NCBI RefSeq assembly: GCF_000003605.2 | Contig: NW_003135104.1 | Coordinates: 1 to 64,000, forward strand | Source: Saccoglossus kowalevskii | Taxonomy: Eukaryota; Hemichordata; Enteropneusta; Harrimaniidae | Direction: 5' to 3' | DNA length: 64,000 nucleotides | Shown: piece after piece, positions 62,581-64,000 of the stretch | Numbering within the stretch: the first letter of the stretch is position 1 | Layout of the letters: each line of letters opens with the position of its first letter | Position numbers and translations under genes: made by a program | Notes under the pieces: model-generated | What the model was told of the DNA's origin: nothing | Databases searched by the model: none | The model's input: the letters and a program-made list of their open reading frames with translations, nothing else

Positions 62581-64000
62581 GAAACCTTTCAGCGTTTTCA
62601 CCACATCAGCACAATTTGAGTAGAAACCTTTCTGGGTTTTCACCACATCAGCACAATTTGAGTAGAAACCTTTCAGGGTTTTCACCACATCAGCACAATT
62701 TGAGTAGAAACCTTTCAGGGTTTTCACCACATCAGCACAATTTGAGTAGAAACCTTTCTGGGTTTTCACCACATCAGCACAATTTGAGTAGAAACCTTTC
62801 AGGGTTTTCACCACATCAGCACAATTTGAGTAGAAACCTTTCAGGGTTTTCACCACATCAGCACAATTTGAGTAGAAACCTTTCAGGGTTTTCACCACAT
62901 CAGCACAATTTGAGTAGAAACCTTTCAGGGTTTTCACCATATCAGCACAATTTGAGTAGAAACCTTTCAGGGTTTTCACCACATCTGCACAATTTGAGTA
63001 GAAACCTTTCAGGGTTTTCACCACACCAGCACAATTTGAGTAGGAACCTTTCGGGGTTTTCACCACATCAGCACAATTTGAGTAGGAACCTTTCACGGTT
63101 TTCGCCACATCAGCACAATTTGAGTAGAAACCTTTCGGGGTTTTCACCACATCAGCACAATTTGAGTAGAAACCTTTCAGGGTTTTCACCACATCAGCAC
63201 AATTTGAGTAGAAACCTTTCAGGGTTTTCACCACATCAGCACAATTTGAGTAGAAACCTTTCGGGGTTTTCACCTCATCAGCCAAATTTGAGTAGAAACC
63301 TTTTGGGGTTTTCACAACATCAGCACAATTTGAGTAGAAACCTTCCAGGGTTTTCACCACATCAGCACAATTTGAGTAGAAACCTTTCGGGGTTTTCACC
63401 ACATCAGCTCAATTTGAGTAGAAACCTTTCAGGGTTTTCACCACATCAGCACAATTTGAGTAGAAACCTTTCAGGGTTTTCACCACATCAGCACAATTTG
63501 AGTAGAAACCTTTCTGGGTTTTCACCACATCAGCACAATTTGAGTAGAAACCTTTCTGGGTTTTCACCACATCAGCACAATTTGAGTAGAAACCTTTCAG
63601 GGTTTTCACCACATCAGCACATTTTGAGTAGAAACCTTTCAGGGTTTTCACCACATCAGCACAATTTGAGTAGAAACCTTTCAGGGTTTTCACCACATCA
63701 GCACAATTTGAGTAGAAACCTTTCAGGGTTTTCACCACATCAGCACAATTTGAGTAGAAACCTTTCATGGTTTTCACCACATCAGCACAAATTGAGTAGA
63801 AACCTTTCAGGGTTTTCACCACGTCAGCAGAATTTGAGTAGGAACCTTTCGGGGTTTTCACCACATCAGCACAATTTGAGTAGAAACCTTTCAGGGTTTT
63901 CACCACAGCACAATTTGAGTAGAAACCTTTCAGGGTTTTCACCACATCAGCACAATTTGAGTAGAAACCTTTCAGGGTTTTTCCACACTAGCACAATTTG
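62581..64000 (+). repeat. chimeric end block (42.8-kb type then 14.7-kb type)
   Basis: From TTTCAGCG at 62591 to CAGCACATTTTGAG at 63618 the sequence follows 42799-43826 at an offset of 19792 bp. From TTTCATGG at about 63766 to the last base it follows 14707-14941 at an offset of 49059 bp, including CACGTCAGCAGAATTTG, a 39-bp unit and CCACACTAGCAC. The switch lies in standard units between about 63650 and 63760. The array continues past the window. Confidence 0.92.

Larger units (their letters stand above)
1..64000. repeat. 42-bp satellite array filling the entire window
   Basis: A 42-bp unit repeats head to tail from the first to the last base, always in the same orientation, for about 1,520 copies. 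Recognisable words are CACAATTTGAGTAG, AAACCTTTCAGGG and TTTTCACCACATCAG. The unit has 10 C, 7 G, 13 A and 12 T. The commonest variants are A24G (TTTCAGGG/TTTCGGGG), A15G (GTAGAAACC/GTAGGAACC), T39C (CACATCAG/CACACCAG) and C18A (AAAACTTTC). Off-length units of 39, 41, 43 and 44 bp recur. No stretch of 300 bp or more lacks the repeat, and no unique DNA is visible. One frame per strand is open by arithmetic alone, so ORFs here are not evidence of genes. I do not recognise the satellite as a named family. Confidence 0.99.

Noticed and set aside
61255-63402. A 715-codon minus-strand Cys-containing repeat protein
   Set aside because: Same reasoning: a GTG start, pure periodicity, and frequent frame breaks in sister blocks. 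I kept only the diverged 57.4-57.6 kb island as possible coding history.
1-64000. CRISPR array
   Set aside because: Repeats are contiguous, with no unique spacers between them, and run for 64 kb with no cas genes.
1-64000. Virus-like or LTR element, tRNA or rRNA genes, promoters, terminators
   Set aside because: No sequence outside the repeat exists in which they could lie, and no known motif beyond chance short words was seen.

Overview
The whole 64-kb window is one head-to-tail satellite array. A 42-bp unit, about 40% G+C, fills it from end to end: roughly 1,520 copies, all in the same orientation, with no unique flanking DNA at either edge. I number the unit from the C of CACAATTTG. Its recognisable words are GAGTAGAAACC (positions 9-19), TTTCAGGGTTTTCACC (20-35) and CACATCAG (35-42). 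I found no gene, tRNA, rRNA, transposon, virus-like element, CRISPR array, promoter or terminator that I can support. The size and style of the array (kilobase-scale segmental copies, nested higher-order repeats) point to a large eukaryotic genome. The sequence does not say which one, nor whether the array is centromeric, pericentromeric or subtelomeric.

Because 42 is a multiple of three, one frame on each strand stays open through standard units. The plus frame repeats the 14-residue peptide HNLSRNLSGFSPHQ and the minus frame repeats ADVVKTLKGFYSNC. These frames give long apparent ORFs (560 codons at 7108-8790 plus, 715 codons at 61255-63402 minus). They lack true ATG starts and are reset every 0.25-1.7 kb by off-length units. 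I treat them as by-products of the repeat, so no CDS is called.

Layout: the array is a mosaic of repeated blocks, recognisable by rare variant units. The main markers are a 41-bp unit (TTTTTCCACACCAG in place of TTTTCACCACATCAG), a 39-bp unit lacking 3 bp, a 44-bp unit with two extra T, and substitution variants. Block B (CATCTCATCAGCC units) lies at 3.0-5.7, 13.1-13.5, 44.3-45.0, 46.2-49.6 and 58.7-58.9 kb. Block A (39-bp unit plus GTAGAACATTTTCAGGTC) lies at 18.2, 19.8, 26.7, 34.3 and 37.5 kb, with a 1630-bp tandem period at 18-20 kb. Other tandem periods seen are 377 bp (10.5-11.3 kb), 1007 bp (28.2-29.3 kb), 1046 bp (50.4-52.4 kb) and 1384 bp (46.3-48.0 kb). Longer-range copies lie 10 to 49 kb apart.

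Two kinds of sequence break the regularity. About fourteen short patches (0.06-0.25 kb) hold clusters of one-base homopolymer indels that their duplicate copies usually lack; these look like consensus or assembly errors. One island at about 57424-57628 holds four to five strongly diverged units of 38-45 bp. Unlike the rest, its minus-strand frame stays open through in-frame length changes and many third-position changes, while the plus frame is broken. It is the best candidate for a relic of what the satellite came from, possibly an internal repeat of a protein gene.
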